Origin: an uncultured Eubacterium sp.
Lineage (GTDB): Bacteria > Bacillota > Clostridia > Lachnospirales > Lachnospiraceae
Direction of reading: 5' to 3'
Assembly: GCA_947385875.1 (NCBI GenBank)
Contig: CANDMV010000008.1
Location: 1 to 52,544 of the forward strand
Length of the DNA stretch: 52,544 nucleotides
Part shown: in pieces, positions 51,045 to 52,544 of the stretch
Layout of the letters: each line of letters starts with the position of its first letter
Numbering within the stretch: position 1 is the first letter of the stretch
Program-made: the position numbers and the translations under genes
Notes under the pieces: model-generated
Database searches by the model: none
The model's input: the letters and a program-made list of their open reading frames with translations, nothing else
What the model was told of the DNA's origin: nothing

Positions 51045-52498
51045 ATGATGCACCAGAAAAGAATTTTGGCAGGAGCACTGGGATGTCTGCTGATCTGCAG
51101 TCACCCGGCGGGTTATATGGCAGCAGCGCAAATCCCTCAAATACAGATAGCAGAGGATTCATCAGAATCGGCCGCACAGGCAGAAGCCGGGCAGCAGTTA
51201 ATGGAACAGGCAGAGCAAGCTTCACAGCAGATCATCCGGCCGGAAGATCTGGAGCCGGATTTTAATGATCCGGATTATGTGAAACAGCTTTATATGCAGG
51301 AAAATGTGGAAGAACCGGATCAGGGAGCTTCGATGTTTTCTCTAAGGGCGCGTTCGGAAGTGACAAAAAGTCCATTTACCGGGCTTACTTATACACATGC
51401 AGCGCGGCTCAGCGGCTACGGCATTGTACACGGCATAGATGTATCCAAATGGCAGGCAGATATTAATTGGAAGAAGGTAAAGGCAGCGGGTGTAAAATTT
51501 GTATTTATCCGGTGCGGCTATACTTCACTGTCGGACAAATTCGCCATGTATGAGGATCCGTATTTCAGGCAGAATATCCAAGGGGCATATAACGCAGGAA
51601 TTAAAGTCGGGATTTATTTCTTTACAAATTCAAAAAATGTGAATGAAGCCCAGAAAGAAGCGAAGAAGACCTTAGAGCTGATTAAAGATTATAAGCATAT
51701 GATTACACTTCCGGTAGTTTATGATTTTGAAGCATTTTCAAATGCTTACCGCGCGTATGGAACACCGAAGGAACAGGTGACAAAAAATGCGTTTGCTTAT
51801 ATGGAGACGATTGAAGGAGCCGGTTATACCCCGATGTATTATGGAAGCCCTAATTTTCTCAATAGCTCCTATGACGTGTCCAAACTGAAGGATTACGACT
51901 GCTGGCTGGCAAATTATACGACACAGACATCGTATACGGGAGATTATATTTACTGGCAGTATTCCAGCAGCGGACAGGTAGACGGCATTGCAGGTAATGT
52001 AGATTGTAATTTTTACTATGACGCTTATGGAATGGAAGAGCCGGAACCACAGCCGACAGATGTGGTAACAGATCTGGGCCCGGTGTCAGGCCTTCAGATG
52101 ACGGATCATTCGTCATCATCGATTACGATTGAGTGGGATCCGGTTGAGGAGGCAGACGGATACAGGATTTTACGGAGTAAAGCATACGGAGGCAGTTATA
52201 AAGAGCTGGATATTATCGATGATAGTACGATTACGGAATATACAGACGATACAGTCATAGATTCGGAAGGAAGGCAGTATTTTTATAAAGTAGTGCCTTA
52301 TATCATAGAAGAAATCCAGACAGAACCTGATCCGGGGACAGTTACTGGCGCGGGAATCGCAGAAATAGAACCGGGAGCTGGCGCGGAAACAATCGATCCG
52401 GGCACAGGAGCCGAAACAGAAACTGTTGATCAAAACGCAGGAGCCGATATGGGAAGTGCTGATCCAAGTGCAGGAACCGGCACGGGAGGCACGAATCC
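51045..52498 (+). CDS. secreted GH25 lysozyme with FN3 domain, 3' end cut by the contig end
   Basis: This cell-wall muramidase starts with a signal peptide (MMHQKRILAGALGCLLICSH and an AAA-Q cleavage region near residue 25-28). After a polar linker, the GH25 barrel spans about 122-330: HGIDVSKWQADINWKKV, FIRCGYTS, VGIYFFTNS, and the catalytic VVYDFEAFS (Asp and Glu near 226-229), then YWQYSSSGQVDGI and NVDCNFY. An FN3 domain follows (about 345-430, ITIEWDPVEEADGYRILRS). A G/A/E/T-rich low-complexity tail begins near 440. The apparent stop at 52518 lies in sequencing-adapter sequence, so the real C-terminus, perhaps with wall-binding repeats, is missing. Confidence 0.93.
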
Positions 52499-52544
52499 AG
52501 ATCGGAAGAGCGTCGTGTAGGGAAAGAGTGTGTGAATATGTGTA
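52499..52544 (+). other. Illumina adapter contamination at the contig end
   Basis: From 52499 the sequence reads AGATCGGAAGAGCGTCGTGT and continues AGGGAAAGAGTGT up to 52531, which is the reverse complement of the standard Illumina TruSeq universal adapter. The last 13 bases (52532-52544) do not follow the expected adapter continuation and are of unknown origin. No biological feature should be called here. Confidence 0.95.

Overview
The window looks like one end of a draft contig from a Gram-positive, anaerobic, spore-lineage member of the Lachnospiraceae (Clostridia). Evidence for this: an intact spoVAC gene, purine and branched-chain amino-acid genes of clostridial type, a DUF2975/Cro pair, a PocR-domain chemotaxis-like protein, strong AGGAGG ribosome sites, and nearly all genes on the + strand. 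No tRNA, rRNA, CRISPR array, integrase or intact transposase gene was seen. The last 46 bases contain Illumina adapter sequence, so the true contig ends at about 52498 inside a lysozyme gene.

Region 1 (1-9296) is housekeeping: the 3' end of a DUF1801 gene, purM-purN-purD, a dihydrofolate reductase gene overlapping ilvB, then ilvN, a DUF2156 gene and a GNAT gene. A 93-bp repeat with terminal inverted repeats lies in three spacers here and once more, inverted, at 14369. A separate 92-bp MITE-like element sits in front of the DUF2156 gene.

Region 2 (9297-16313) is a patchwork: tcdA, spoVAC followed by two extra copies of its own 3' end, an AAA-ATPase/PD-(D/E)XK (DUF1703) gene between those copies, a 49-bp hairpin with 8-bp direct repeats inside a DUF1703 remnant, a PocR/chemotaxis-type sensor, and a DUF2975/Cro pair with tiny membrane proteins. 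It ends in a very AT-rich stretch bounded by two 25-bp sites in inverted orientation (22 of 25 positions alike). That is the layout of a phase-variable invertible promoter, directly upstream of the polysaccharide genes.

Region 3 (16314-50744) is a large surface-polysaccharide locus: a Cro-type regulator coupled to the first of several family 2 glycosyltransferases; a Wzm/Wzt-type ABC exporter; a 709-residue two-domain and a 1004-residue three-domain glycosyltransferase; a UDP-HexNAc dehydrogenase; a YfhO membrane protein; an orphan glucose-1-phosphate cytidylyltransferase followed by the fused remnants of a CDP-dideoxysugar pathway; a sugar-decoration cassette (FkbM methyltransferase, two radical SAM proteins, SGNH hydrolase, carbamoyltransferase, 107-residue orphan, epimerase, C-methyltransferase); a Wzx-type flippase on an inserted segment; a large membrane protein; a GtrB-like transferase; a frameshifted LPG-synthase-type flippase; and an APH-like kinase with a HAD/nucleotidyltransferase fusion that may make an activated substituent. 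Region 4 is a GH25 lysozyme gene cut off at the contig end.

A recurring theme is partial duplication at gene junctions (8112/8243, 8730, 9315, 21782, 23881, 39703, 41822/43402). These often copy a stop/start region. They suggest that the locus has been shuffled by recombination between short duplications and by small non-autonomous elements.
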